Positions 1 to 9,086 of a stretch of 64,000 nt of DNA are shown here, in pieces. Each line of letters starts with the position of its first letter. The stretch's first letter is position 1. A program made the translations under genes and the position numbers. The notes beneath the pieces are model-generated. The model ran no database searches. It was given only the letters and a program-made list of their open reading frames with translations, and had not been told where the DNA came from. This DNA is from Leptospira congkakensis (lineage in GTDB: Bacteria > Spirochaetota > Leptospiria > Leptospirales > Leptospiraceae): contig NZ_RQGQ01000004.1 in NCBI RefSeq assembly GCF_004770265.1, positions 620,001 through 684,000 of the forward strand, in the 5' to 3' direction.

Positions 1-219
1 GTGAATGCATTTCGAAAACGAATCAATTCCGAAACCAATGGTTATTTACTTAGAAATCACGGACTTGTTTGTGGGGCATATACTTTAGAACAAGCCATTG
101 AAAGTGTTAAGTTAATCGAAAAAGAAGCCGCTCGTTTCCTACGCACGAGAATTGAAAAAAATACAAACTTATCTCATATGACAAGTGGCATGAAACAACA
201 GTTACTTTCTGCCCTGTAA
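1..219 (+). CDS. class II aldolase/adducin family protein, C-terminal part (gene starts before the window)
   Basis: Only the last 72 codons are visible. They carry the end of a class II aldolase/adducin fold: the segment LLRNHGLVCGAYTLEQAI contains the third zinc-ligand histidine (NHG) of this family, followed by the usual amphipathic helix (ESVKLIEKEAARF). Family members are zinc-dependent aldolases, epimerases or dehydratases acting on sugar phosphates such as fuculose- or methylthioribulose-phosphate; the substrate here cannot be told. The GTG at base 1 is unlikely to be the real start because the fold needs about 130 more residues upstream. It ends 20 bases before a degenerate paralogue, so the two are probably co-transcribed. 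Confidence 0.75.
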   Translation: MNAFRKRINSETNGYLLRNHGLVCGAYTLEQAIESVKLIEKEAARFLRTRIEKNTNLSHMTSGMKQQLLSAL

Positions 220-239
220 CCGATACAAAAGGAAAAATC

Positions 240-971
240 ATGAAGACAAACACGGTTCACAAAAAAAATCTGAAACAAATTACATCTTCCGATGAATTAG
301 AACTGAAAAGTTTATGGCATAGACTCGAAACAAAAGGTTTATTACAAGACCACAAAGCAGATCTTTCTTTCCGACTTCCGGGAAAAGGAAGTTTCCTTCT
401 CATGCACCGCGAAGAAGGGAAAAAATCAAAAGTCGAAATTGCAGAGTATAAAATTGAGAATCCCACAAATTCTTTACGCATTCATTTGATGAGTGATGAG
501 ACATTAAATCTAATTCGATTTCATGCAAGTCTGTATTCCTTAAGACCAGATATTGGTGCCATAGCTTCTTTTCAACCGGCTTGGAGTTCTTTACTGAAAA
601 CATTAGATCATCCTCTTCCGCTAGTTTTTGATGAACAGTGCCGCCAGTTAGGTGCTCCTGTGGTGAATCTTCCCAAACAGATCGATGGTTCAGTGGAAAA
701 AAGCCCCGTTGTCCAAAGTGGTGCCAATGCATTTTTAGATGAAGATAATGTTGTGATCACAAGTGTGACTCGAGACAAAGCCATTTATAATTGTGAGTTG
801 ATTGAAAAATGTTCCAAAGCTTATCTTTTAGCACATTCCACAGGGAACCCTATCCGAAGGATTCCGTGGTGGGTGCGATTCATTGCAAAAAGTAGACTGA
901 TCAAAGATGAAAAGAAAGCCAGTGCTGCCTATGCTCTTGGCCAAGCACCAACTGGATTCAAAGCTTATTAG
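240..971 (+). CDS. degenerate class II aldolase/adducin-like protein (probable pseudoenzyme)
   Basis: A 243-residue protein with the layout of a class II aldolase domain: an N-terminal helix (SDELELKSLWHRLETKGLL), the segment FHASLYSLRPDIGAIASFQP corresponding to the family's H-xx-iY-xx-xPdv-xaVvHtH, and a C-terminal NVVITSVTRDKAI...ELIEKCSKAYLLA matching the family's LLrnHG...EE-E-A. The metal-binding HxH is replaced by FQP and the NHG histidine by TSV, so the zinc site looks lost. A basic tail follows (RRIPWWVRFIAKSR). It lies 20 bases downstream of an aldolase that keeps its histidine, which suggests duplication followed by loss of catalysis and possibly a structural or regulatory partner role (inference). 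ATG at 240 is preceded by AAAGGAAA. Confidence 0.6.
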   Translation: MKTNTVHKKNLKQITSSDELELKSLWHRLETKGLLQDHKADLSFRLPGKGSFLLMHREEGKKSKVEIAEYKIENPTNSLRIHLMSDETLNLIRFHASLYSLRPDIGAIASFQPAWSSLLKTLDHPLPLVFDEQCRQLGAPVVNLPKQIDGSVEKSPVVQSGANAFLDEDNVVITSVTRDKAIYNCELIEKCSKAYLLAHSTGNPIRRIPWWVRFIAKSRLIKDEKKASAAYALGQAPTGFKAY

Positions 972-988
972 TCTTATGAAGGAACAAG

Positions 989-1029
989 TATATATTTAGG
1001 AAAGGACTTACTTAATTCCTAAATATATA
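989..1029. terminator. perfect 14-bp hairpin between convergent genes
   Basis: TATATATTTAGGAA at 989-1002 is repeated as its exact reverse complement at 1016-1029, with a 13-base loop. It sits between the plus-strand gene ending at 971 and the minus-strand gene ending at 1008, overlapping the last codons of the latter. Position and symmetry fit a shared bidirectional terminator; there is no long T tract. Confidence 0.5.
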
Positions 1030-1496
1030 TCAAATTGGGAGTTTATGGGATTCATAGCATTGGTTCCATAAATTTCCAAATCAGCAATATAAGTTCTTTT
1101 CTTCTTGTATTCGTCCTCTGTCCAAATTTTTTTCCAAGTTTCAAGACCAATTGTTGTTAAATGGCCCCATTCTGTGGGAACTTTTAAATATCTAGAACCT
1201 GGGATTTGTATCGAAGATAAATGTGGTTTTAAACTTTCTACTTTGTTTACAGAAGCACCAATAAACATTGTATATTCGCCATTTTCATCCGATTCAAATT
1301 CTGTATAAACCACCATCCACTCCGAGAGACTTGTTCTGTTCGGAATCTGGGAAAGGATTTCTTCCTTTAAAAATTGTTCCCAAAGCGCGGCAATCTTTCC
1401 ATTCCCAGCCATTTCCTTTTCATTTGATGTACGTGTTTTGATTCCAACGACTGTGATTGGGTTTAATTGAATTTTCTCTGAGGTTTTGTTTTCCAT
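1008..1496 (-). CDS. free-standing GyrI-like effector-binding protein
   Basis: A 162-residue protein that looks like the AraC effector-binding (GyrI-like) domain alone. It starts with IQLNPITVVGIKTRTSNEKE, the usual first strand, and has an IAALWEQFLKEEILSQIPNR helix, a WMVVYTEFESDENGEYTMFIGASV strand pair and a closing YIADLEIYG...FDIYLGIK. These domains bind small hydrophobic or cationic ligands and usually sit behind a helix-turn-helix; this one has no DNA-binding part. The AraC-type gene immediately upstream (1654-2514) carries the same type of domain, so this may be a ligand sink or partner derived from it (inference). The gap between them is 157 bases. Confidence 0.7.
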   Translation of the reverse strand: MENKTSEKIQLNPITVVGIKTRTSNEKEMAGNGKIAALWEQFLKEEILSQIPNRTSLSEWMVVYTEFESDENGEYTMFIGASVNKVESLKPHLSSIQIPGSRYLKVPTEWGHLTTIGLETWKKIWTEDEYKKKRTYIADLEIYGTNAMNPINSQFDIYLGIK

Positions 1497-1653
1497 ACTC
1501 AGATATTAGCAGAAATGGATTTCCCTCTCTTGACAATTTGTGCTTTTTTAGAGAGCCAGATTGAAACTAAGAACCCAAAAGGACGCGCGAAGCGATTAAA
1601 ATTCCAAAAGAGAAGTTATGGAAAATGGATCTAAAAAAGAAAGATACAATTCC

Positions 1654-2514
1654 CTATTTAATAGGAATATAAATTTCGGATTCTGGATTTGTTTCTGATT
1701 GGAAACGGTCATCAAAGACATCAAAATCATCACTAAACTCACGCTCATAACCCGTATTCGGCATCCAAGTTCCGTAGATGTATTTCCATCCATTCAGAAT
1801 GTCTTCGTTTGTATTTCCTGGAACGGTGAATACCATATATTTCGTTGGTTTCATTCGGTGGATCACAAATCCATCGGGAACCTTTGAATCGTCTTTGACT
1901 TGAGCTCCAATGATCACATCAAAATTTTCCGCATAATCCCAGTTTGTATAAATACCCATAAGAGAATTTCCAATACGATTGGGGATAAAATTCATAAGTC
2001 CCTCTCCAAAAAAATCTCCCCAAAACTTAGGAATGTCGATTTCGTTCTGGCATTTCTGCATGGTGGTTCGCCGCGGTTTTCCGATCAGAACAAATTCATT
2101 TTTTGTAATGATTTGAGTTTTGATCCTGGATCCATCGATTCGAATTTTATCTCTTAAAGGTTCGATCTCCAATTTGAGAAAATTTCGGTGTTCGGAAGTT
2201 TTTCTAAAGTCAGAAGGATTGATGCCAAATTCCGTACGAAATGCACGAAGGAAAGATTCAGGGGTTGCATAATGGTATTTTAATGCAATATCAATGATTT
2301 TTTCTTTTCCAAGAATCAGATCATTGCCGGCTTCTGTTAACCTACGTTTTTTTAAATAAGTATAAACCGAATATCCAGTAACGTAACGAAAAATTCTCTG
2401 GAAATGCCACCGAGATTGGAAAGCATTTTTAGAAACATCCTCTACACGGATGTTTTCCGTTAAATGTTTTTCCATAAAACTTATAGCAAGTTCGATATGA
2501 TCATAATAGTCCAT
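1654..2514 (-). CDS. AraC family regulator with GyrI-like effector-binding domain
   Basis: 286 residues. Residues 5-110 are an AraC-type double helix-turn-helix at the N-terminus (AISFMEKHLTENIRVEDVSK, then FQRIFRYVTGYSVYTYLKKR, then IALKYHYATPESFLRAFRTEFGINPSDFRK). Residues about 120-286 form an effector-binding domain (IITKNEFVLIGKPRRT...FWGDFFGEGLMNFIPNR...SEIYIPIK). This order is that of the Rob/MarA-like SoxS-Rob group and of many small-molecule sensors. Its likely role is ligand-gated transcriptional control of itself and the downstream GyrI-like gene. ATG at 2514 is followed by a standard start; no alternative is needed. Confidence 0.85.
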   Translation of the reverse strand: MDYYDHIELAISFMEKHLTENIRVEDVSKNAFQSRWHFQRIFRYVTGYSVYTYLKKRRLTEAGNDLILGKEKIIDIALKYHYATPESFLRAFRTEFGINPSDFRKTSEHRNFLKLEIEPLRDKIRIDGSRIKTQIITKNEFVLIGKPRRTTMQKCQNEIDIPKFWGDFFGEGLMNFIPNRIGNSLMGIYTNWDYAENFDVIIGAQVKDDSKVPDGFVIHRMKPTKYMVFTVPGNTNEDILNGWKYIYGTWMPNTGYEREFSDDFDVFDDRFQSETNPESEIYIPIK

Positions 2515-2562
2515 AGAATTTAACTAAAAATCTCTATAGAATCAAATTTGTGAATATTTTTT

Positions 2563-3555
2563 TTACGTTTCCTCAGGCCATTGGTTTTTGATTTCAAGAA
2601 TTGTAGGTAACACGGAAACGAATTTTTGAACTAAATTTGGATCAAAATGAGTTCCCGATTCTTTCTTTAAAAATTCAATAGCGGCATCAACTTCCCAAGC
2701 TTTTTTGTAAGGCCTAACAGTGGTTAGTGCATCAAAAACGTCAGCAATAGCAATGATACGTCCTTCCAGTGGAATTTTATCTCCCTTCAAACCATAAGGA
2801 TAACCTGTTCCATCATATTTTTCATGATGTGTGATGGCGATTGATCTGGCCAATTTTAAGAGACTTGAATTATGATCTCCGATGATTTCCGCTCCAATTT
2901 CAGGATGGCGTTTCATAATCTCCCATTCCTCTGGAGTTAGTTTCCCAGGTTTTTGAATGATATGATCTGGAATTCCAATTTTACCCACATCATGCATAGG
3001 AGCTGCATTGAGAATTTCTTCTGCTGCCTCAGAAGAATACCCATAGGCCAAAGCAAGGCTTTGCGAATAATGACTCATACGAATCACATGCATCCCTGTT
3101 TCATTGTCCTTGTATTCGGATGCCATCCCCAATCGTTGGACAATTTGTAACCTAGTGGTTTTGACTTCATTTACATCCACTAATGATAGATGGTTTTTGA
3201 TTCTAACCTTTACGATTGGAGGACTTACTGGTTTTGTGATGTAATCAACTGCTCCCAACTGAAATCCTTTTTCCTCATCGCCCACATCGGTTAGTGCTGT
3301 TACAAAGATGACTGGAATGAATTTTGTTTTCTCATTAGACTTTAAGATCTTACAAACCTCATGCCCTGTCATTTCAGGCATCATCACATCCAAAAGAATT
3401 AGTTCCGGTTCTTGCGATTCTGCTAATTCGATTCCTTTCAAACCATCTTTTGCAAATAAAAGAGTATAATCATTCTGCAGAATTTCGTTTAAGATCTGCA
3501 AATTAGTCGGTTCATCATCAACAATTAAAATTTTAGGTTTAGAGTTAATTTCCAC
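2563..3555 (-). CDS. two-component response regulator with HD-GYP c-di-GMP phosphodiesterase domain
   Basis: 330 residues. Residues 1-125 are a receiver domain with acidic pocket VDDE and phospho-acceptor Asp56 in LLDVMMPEM. Residues about 150-325 are an HD-GYP domain with the full signature: HDVGKIGIPD, HPEIGAEII, HHEKYDGTGYP, IAIADVFDALT, RPYK. HD-GYP enzymes degrade cyclic di-GMP. All metal-ligand motifs I can recognise are present, so it is probably active. Its start codon lies inside the 3' end of the hybrid kinase gene (11-base overlap, 3545-3555), so kinase and regulator are translated from one mRNA and are probably cognate partners. Confidence 0.9.
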   Translation of the reverse strand: MEINSKPKILIVDDEPTNLQILNEILQNDYTLLFAKDGLKGIELAESQEPELILLDVMMPEMTGHEVCKILKSNEKTKFIPVIFVTALTDVGDEEKGFQLGAVDYITKPVSPPIVKVRIKNHLSLVDVNEVKTTRLQIVQRLGMASEYKDNETGMHVIRMSHYSQSLALAYGYSSEAAEEILNAAPMHDVGKIGIPDHIIQKPGKLTPEEWEIMKRHPEIGAEIIGDHNSSLLKLARSIAITHHEKYDGTGYPYGLKGDKIPLEGRIIAIADVFDALTTVRPYKKAWEVDAAIEFLKKESGTHFDPNLVQKFVSVLPTILEIKNQWPEET

Positions 3556-6500
3556 CAGGATCTCCTGAAATGATATCTTCGAGATTTTTTAGCTTTTTAA
3601 TCGTATTTTCAAAATCAAATTGTAAAATCGATGATTCAATATCAGAAATCATCGCGGAGTTTTCCGTTCCCCTTAAAAGTTCAGTCAAAATCTTCACCTG
3701 ATTTTGATCTACAGACCCGCGTGAAAAAGATTCCGTTAAAACCTTAATAGATGTTAGGAGAAGATTTTTGTCTTCTAAGGAAAGTGATTTTTCTGGAAAA
3801 CTTTCTGTTTTGCTTTTAGAAATTTTTGATCCAAATGTTTTTTGAAACTCTAAATAAGAATTCTTAAAAACCATCTTTAAACTTTCAAAATCGGTTTTTG
3901 TCAGTTGGGAATTCGATAGTTTTCCTTCTAATTGGAGAGAGGCCGAAGAAATGGGAAGAATTCCTAAGTTGGCAGAAACACCTTTTATTTTATGTAAAAA
4001 TTGTTGTTGTTCGGATGTACTTTGCGAGTGATGAACACTATCCTCAATTTCTTGTTTGAAATCGGCAAAAAAGCCATCCAACATCAGTGCATACTTCTCT
4101 AAAGATCCAAACAAAACCTTTCCTCGATCGATTTGAAAAATTTCGTCTGCATCCGACTCTGTTTTCTTTGCGACAGAATTTTCACGAGTCCCTACCAACA
4201 GTTTTTTGATTTCAAAAAATAAATCATGAATGTCGATTGGCTTCGAAACAAACCCATCCATTCCAGCATCTTTTGCAGATTGTTTGTCTTCTTCAAATAC
4301 ACTTGCCGATAGAGCAATGATTGGAGTCCGAACAGAATTTTGTTTTTCAAAAATACGAATCTGTCTTGTGGCTTCTAATCCATCCATCTCGGGCATTTGG
4401 ATGTCCATAAGAACCAAATCGAATGGTTTGGATTTAAAGATCTCCAATGCTTCGATTCCATTTTTGGCAATCTCCACCTTATGACCATTAGATGTCATTA
4501 ACAACTGAATAAGCTCAACATTTTGTTTGACATCATCCACGATTAATATTTCTAAACTAGGCAAATCAAAATCGATTCTTTCATTTATTTCAAAAATGGG
4601 ATTTCCTTTTTCTAATGGAAGAGATACATAAAAATTTGTACCGACCCCAAGTTCACTTTCTACCCAAATTTTACCTTTCATCAACTCAACTAATTGTTTA
4701 GAAATTGTGGTACCAAGACCTGTTCCACCAAATTTTCGACTCATGGAAACATCGGCTTGTGTGAATGGATCAAAAATCTTTTCCACTCGATCCGCGGCAA
4801 TTCCTATCCCTGTATCCTGGATATGGAAAAGCACCTCACCGTTTTTGGTTGTGATCTTTAAATGAATAAAACCTTCCTTGGTAAACTTAATCGCGTTTCC
4901 AATCAGGTTTGTTAAAATTTGTCTTATACGAAGACTATCACCTTTATAATACTCTTCTAAATTATCATCTAGTAAATACTTAAACTCTAATCCTCTTCGT
5001 TTGGATTCAATCCCCATGGCAGAACAAACTTGGTCGACAAGTGAAATCAAAGAAAAATCTATAATTTCAAGCTCAACGGCACCACGGTCAAGTTTTGCGG
5101 AATTTAAAACATCATTTAAAAGTCTTAACAATGATTTGGCGGAGTTTTTAACAGTCTCTAGATGATTTTTTTGATTTCCGACTAAGTCCCCAGATAATAA
5201 AACTTCTGTGAATCCAATGATAGCGTTCATTGGAGTTCTGATCTCATGACTCATATTTGCCAAAAAGGTTGTTTTGGTAATCGCTGCCATCTCCGCTTTT
5301 TCTTTGGAGTCAATGAGTGCTTCTTCGATCATCCTTCGATCTGTATTGTCTAAGATCACTCCATCCAAAAATTTCACTTTATTGTTTTCATCTAAAACAA
5401 GGCCACCATACTCTAAAACCCAACGAATATCCCCTGTTTTCTGAATGATTCGATAGTTCAGCACAAAAGTATCGGATAAATCAATCGCATTTTGAATGAT
5501 GTTAGCAACGTGAGCCCTGTCTTCCGGGTGAATGATTTCTGTGAAAGTACGTTTGCGATTTGGTTTTAAAAAGTCTTTCGCAGGATATCCTGATAAAGTT
5601 GAAATTGCATCACTCATAAAAACAGAAGTCCAGTCTTCATCCACGAGGCACCTGTAAACCACTCCAGGAATGTTCTGAATGAAGGATTTTAATTGTTCCT
5701 CATTTTCTTTGAGAGCATTTTCGATCATGATCCTTTCAGAAATATCACTAATCAGTCCAACGAAGATATCATCTTGAGGCAGTTTTGTATGACCAATTGC
5801 CAACCGAATGGGAAAGGTAGTCCCATCTTTTCTAATAGCAATGGTTTCTCTGCCGATTCCAATGATTTTAGCTTCACCAGTCCTTAGATAATTAGAAAGA
5901 TAGTGATCATGTTCACCTTGGTAAGGATTAGGCATTAGAATATTAACGTTTTTACCGATGATTTCTTTTGCTTTCCAACCAAACATCTTTTCTGCGGTGA
6001 TATTAAATTCTTGGACAATTCCCTTGGTATTAATCATCACTATCGCATCAGCGGCTGTTTCAATAATGGCACGTAACCTGGATTCGCTTTTTAAAAGATT
6101 TTGAAAAAGATCTTTATAACTAATAAAGGCAATTGTGACCACTGCCGAACCTATCACAAAAATACTTCCAAAACCTACCAAAGCCACCATGAACAATTGG
6201 TCTGAATTGGACTTATCTAAAACTTGATTCTGTTCGATCACAAAACGTGCTGCTGCCATCCCAGTGTAATGCATCCCCGAGATGGCACTACCCATAACAA
6301 TACCGCTAAACAAAGTGAGATAAAAACTCCTTATCTTTAACTTGGAGTTCTTCAATCGAAATTGAATGAAAATGGATAAAATCGCAAAGGAAATAGCAAC
6401 AACAAGTGACACCAAAAATAAAAGAGGATCATACATTAACCTTGGCCGCATTTCCATGGCAGCCATACCCATATAATGCATAAAACCAATTCCGGCACCA

Positions 6501-6898
6501 ACAAGGATTCCAACAGAAATCAATTCCTTTCTTGTGATTCTTTTTTTACTTAATGTTTGTAAGGCAAAATAAGAAGCAATAAAACTGGGAAGGATGGAAA
6601 GAATCGTAATGAGTTTATGGTAAGTAACTTTTGTGCATAACTCAAAGGACATCATTCCAATAAAGTGCATTGACCAAACGGCCCCACCCATCGACAAACT
6701 AGAGGTAAACAAAATTGCTAAACGAGAATACTTGTTCTCAACGTTTGAAAAACGAGTGAGCATGTATAAAGAAATCCAAGAAGCAAAGATCGAAATCAAA
6801 ATAGAAAGGGAAACCAACCAATAGTTATAAGTCCCTTCTACAAAATACAATTGGCTAGCATCTATGATGAAAAAATGTTTTAGAAATTCGATACCCAT
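3545..6898 (-). CDS. MHYT-PAS-PAS hybrid histidine kinase with receiver and HPt domains
   Basis: 1117 residues. An N-terminal membrane sensor of about seven helices carries three MHYT repeats (MHFIGM at 77, MHYMGM at 140, MHYTGM at 209), thought in this family to bind metal and sense diatomic gas or redox. PAS domains follow at about 275-390 and 405-525. The dimerisation box SHEIRTPMNA has its phospho-histidine near 551. The ATPase domain runs about 640-765, with N box NLIGNAIKF, DTGIGI and GGTGLG. A receiver with Asp832 (MDIQMPEMDG) and an HPt domain with His969 (FLHKIKG) complete an internal phosphorelay. The probable output is the overlapping HD-GYP regulator downstream. It is the first gene of the pair and has 377 bases of non-coding sequence upstream. 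Confidence 0.9.
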   Translation of the reverse strand: MGIEFLKHFFIIDASQLYFVEGTYNYWLVSLSILISIFASWISLYMLTRFSNVENKYSRLAILFTSSLSMGGAVWSMHFIGMMSFELCTKVTYHKLITILSILPSFIASYFALQTLSKKRITRKELISVGILVGAGIGFMHYMGMAAMEMRPRLMYDPLLFLVSLVVAISFAILSIFIQFRLKNSKLKIRSFYLTLFSGIVMGSAISGMHYTGMAAARFVIEQNQVLDKSNSDQLFMVALVGFGSIFVIGSAVVTIAFISYKDLFQNLLKSESRLRAIIETAADAIVMINTKGIVQEFNITAEKMFGWKAKEIIGKNVNILMPNPYQGEHDHYLSNYLRTGEAKIIGIGRETIAIRKDGTTFPIRLAIGHTKLPQDDIFVGLISDISERIMIENALKENEEQLKSFIQNIPGVVYRCLVDEDWTSVFMSDAISTLSGYPAKDFLKPNRKRTFTEIIHPEDRAHVANIIQNAIDLSDTFVLNYRIIQKTGDIRWVLEYGGLVLDENNKVKFLDGVILDNTDRRMIEEALIDSKEKAEMAAITKTTFLANMSHEIRTPMNAIIGFTEVLLSGDLVGNQKNHLETVKNSAKSLLRLLNDVLNSAKLDRGAVELEIIDFSLISLVDQVCSAMGIESKRRGLEFKYLLDDNLEEYYKGDSLRIRQILTNLIGNAIKFTKEGFIHLKITTKNGEVLFHIQDTGIGIAADRVEKIFDPFTQADVSMSRKFGGTGLGTTISKQLVELMKGKIWVESELGVGTNFYVSLPLEKGNPIFEINERIDFDLPSLEILIVDDVKQNVELIQLLMTSNGHKVEIAKNGIEALEIFKSKPFDLVLMDIQMPEMDGLEATRQIRIFEKQNSVRTPIIALSASVFEEDKQSAKDAGMDGFVSKPIDIHDLFFEIKKLLVGTRENSVAKKTESDADEIFQIDRGKVLFGSLEKYALMLDGFFADFKQEIEDSVHHSQSTSEQQQFLHKIKGVSANLGILPISSASLQLEGKLSNSQLTKTDFESLKMVFKNSYLEFQKTFGSKISKSKTESFPEKSLSLEDKNLLLTSIKVLTESFSRGSVDQNQVKILTELLRGTENSAMISDIESSILQFDFENTIKKLKNLEDIISGDPGGN

Positions 6899-7275
6899 TT
6901 GCGTGGTTCCTACACCAACTAAATCCTATCATTCATTTAGGGATTCTTTGGATACTCGCAAATTAGATGAATTCTAATTTCTACTTTTTATTTTAAGTAC
7001 TATCACTAAAAAAAAGAGAATCTGTTCTTTGAATGAACATAATTGTCGCAATATTCACTATAGGATCTAGTGTGTTAATTTCCAAAAGAACCAAAGCAAC
7101 AAATATATTCATATATCATAATATACAAACACAGATATTCTCATAAATAGCCCAATCAGTTCACTAAGTTTTTCACGTAACAAGTAGACCAATCAGATCA
7201 CTTATGTAAATCCTCGAAGAAAAAAAGATCTGGAATTCGCTTGCGTTGTTTTAAATCCAATAGCTACTCTTGGTC
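6899..7275. other. divergent intergenic region
   Basis: 377 AT-rich bases between the kinase (minus) and a short-chain dehydrogenase (plus). It must hold both promoters. I saw no open frame of note, no strong hairpin and no recognisable riboswitch. Confidence 0.5.
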
Positions 7276-8028
7276 ATGGATCAAATTTTAAAAAACAAAA
7301 ATGCAATTATTACAGGAGGTGCTCTTGGAATCGGAAGAGAAACATCCTTACTACTCGCGCGGAAAGGGGCTCATGTCATTGTATCTGACATCAATCTAAC
7401 AGAAGGAAACAAAGTTGTCGCGGAAATTGAACATTTAGGTGGGTCAGCTGAATTTATCAAATGTGATGTCACCTGTGAGGAAGAAATCATTACACTTGTC
7501 GAAACATTCAAATCAAGGAACAATCGTTTGGATATTATGGTAAACAATGCCGGAATTGCAAACAAACCAACATTTATGCACAAGGTGACAACCGAAGTCT
7601 GGAACCGTTTAATTTTAATGGATTTAACAAGTGTATTTTGGTGCCAAAAATATGCCACAAAACTAATGCTTGGTGACCGTATTGGCGGATCCATTATCAA
7701 TGTTGCCTCAATCGCAGGGCTTGGTGCTTCTCCTTCGCTTGGTCCTTATTGCGTAGCCAAAGCGGGAGTGATTGAACTGACAACCACAGGTGCCTTAGAA
7801 GTCGCACGATTTGGTGTTCGGATCAATGCAGTTTGCCCCGGTTGGACTGAAACTGCAATCCTCGATGTGGCAGGAGAACGAGGAAAAGAGGCCATGGAAA
7901 AAAATATTCCGATGGGAAGGCTTGGTAAACCGGCGGAGGTGGCAAACCTGATTGGATTTCTAGCATCAGAAGAATCGAGTTTTATAACGGGATCAGTGTA
8001 TCGTGTGGATGGGGGAACAAGGAGTTAG
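7276..8028 (+). CDS. short-chain dehydrogenase/reductase (classical SDR)
   Basis: 250 residues from ATG 7276; an in-frame TTG two codons earlier is a weaker start. Classical SDR motifs are present: TGGALGIG cofactor loop, D (VSDI) after the second strand suggesting NAD(H) preference, CDVT, NNAG, catalytic serine in NVASIAGL, YCVAK for the Tyr-xxx-Lys pair, and a C-terminal GSVYRVDGGT. The length is that of a typical FabG-like or alcohol-oxidising SDR; the substrate cannot be assigned. It is monocistronic, with no close co-directional neighbour. Confidence 0.85.
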   Translation: MDQILKNKNAIITGGALGIGRETSLLLARKGAHVIVSDINLTEGNKVVAEIEHLGGSAEFIKCDVTCEEEIITLVETFKSRNNRLDIMVNNAGIANKPTFMHKVTTEVWNRLILMDLTSVFWCQKYATKLMLGDRIGGSIINVASIAGLGASPSLGPYCVAKAGVIELTTTGALEVARFGVRINAVCPGWTETAILDVAGERGKEAMEKNIPMGRLGKPAEVANLIGFLASEESSFITGSVYRVDGGTRS

Positions 8029-8044
8029 CGAGGATTAGTAAAAA

Positions 8045-8665
8045 TTATTTACACATATCAGAAAAAATGTCATCGGGGGTTTCTATGATTTTGGAGCTAT
8101 ACGAATCGTTTTTGATATCTACTTCGATATAAACAGATTGATTGGCTTCGACAGTAAAAAATCTATAAACATAGAAATTATCATAATGAGGCAATTCAAA
8201 ATCGCGTCGATTATCAAACATTGAAAATTCGTAAATATATTCACCTTTTGGTATTGGAAAATAATTATTACAAAACTCAATTATGGAATTTTGTCGATGT
8301 AAATTTCCTCTAGCTTTATAATATACAGATTTATGAATAGAAGAATATGGAATTACAGAATTGCGGATAGGGTAATCCCAATAACGCATCCTCATCCAAA
8401 ATCGATTTTTACCAAAAACAAAATAATAAGAATAACTATTTGATTCATTTCCCGATTTTTCGCCCAAGACATTTACAATAAAATAATTATTTTGATGATC
8501 TGGAACTGGTACTGCCTTAAAAATATATTCGCTTTTACCTTGCAATAAAGGACTGGTTGCAATATTTAACAAACTGGTAACAGGATCTGCTTGAGTGACA
8601 GATAATACATGAAAATCTAGAAAAAATAAAAATAGAATTAGAAAAATAGCCTTAGTTTTCCACAT
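8045..8665 (-). CDS. exported protein of unknown function
   Basis: 206 residues from ATG 8665, chosen because AGGTGA lies just upstream and the product then begins with a clean signal peptide (MWKTKAIFLILFLFFLDFHV). The longer frame starting at 8872 would merely overlap the upstream lipoprotein gene in another frame. The mature part is rich in Tyr, Phe and Asn, with short alternating strands, consistent with a small beta-rich periplasmic or surface protein. I recognise no family. It overlaps the upstream lipoprotein gene by 14 bases, so the two form an operon and their products may act together. Confidence 0.6.
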   Translation of the reverse strand: MWKTKAIFLILFLFFLDFHVLSVTQADPVTSLLNIATSPLLQGKSEYIFKAVPVPDHQNNYFIVNVLGEKSGNESNSYSYYFVFGKNRFWMRMRYWDYPIRNSVIPYSSIHKSVYYKARGNLHRQNSIIEFCNNYFPIPKGEYIYEFSMFDNRRDFELPHYDNFYVYRFFTVEANQSVYIEVDIKNDSYSSKIIETPDDIFSDMCK

Positions 8666-9086
8666 ACAATTCACCTGATTTTGATTTTTTTTTGACGCGA
8701 AATTTTTGTTTTTTGTCCTTTGCAAAAGAAAACGAATATGCCTTTTCCATCTCATCTTTACGATACCGGATCTGAATTGTCTGATTTCTGCATGGGATTT
8801 TATGGAAAAAACCATTTTTAGGATCAATATGCAAAGGCAATCTATATTCTGAATCAGGATCAGTGTGAACATTTAATTCATCTAGTAACTCTTCTTCAAC
8901 ATCGAAAACGTTTGTTCGATCCAATACAATTGAAATTGATGTTATATTTTCCAAAGCTCCCGAAATAGCAAGTGGACAGAGATTTTTGGCTAAATAAGGA
9001 TGATAAGTTAATTGAATCGTATGAGTTGTATCACAGCTACCGATATTGAGAAATAATAAACTTAACCAAAGAAACCGAAAATACAT
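8652..9086 (-). CDS. small lipoprotein of unknown function
   Basis: 144 residues. The N-terminus MYFRFLWLSLLFLNIGSC is a signal peptide ending in a spirochete-type lipobox (N-I-G-S-C), so the mature protein should be lipidated at that cysteine. The rest is hydrophilic with a Lys-rich C-terminus (KDKKQKFRVKKKSKSG) and no recognised domain. Its stop overlaps the start of the exported protein gene 8045-8665, implying translational coupling. Confidence 0.65.
   Translation of the reverse strand: MYFRFLWLSLLFLNIGSCDTTHTIQLTYHPYLAKNLCPLAISGALENITSISIVLDRTNVFDVEEELLDELNVHTDPDSEYRLPLHIDPKNGFFHKIPCRNQTIQIRYRKDEMEKAYSFSFAKDKKQKFRVKKKSKSGELYVEN

Noticed and set aside
6899..7275. Riboswitch or leader before the SDR gene
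   Set aside because: No conserved riboswitch core or strong stem could be seen in this AT-rich stretch.
8045..9086. One fused gene across 8045-9086
   Set aside because: The two frames differ; an internal ATG with AGGTGA and a signal peptide shows two overlapping genes.
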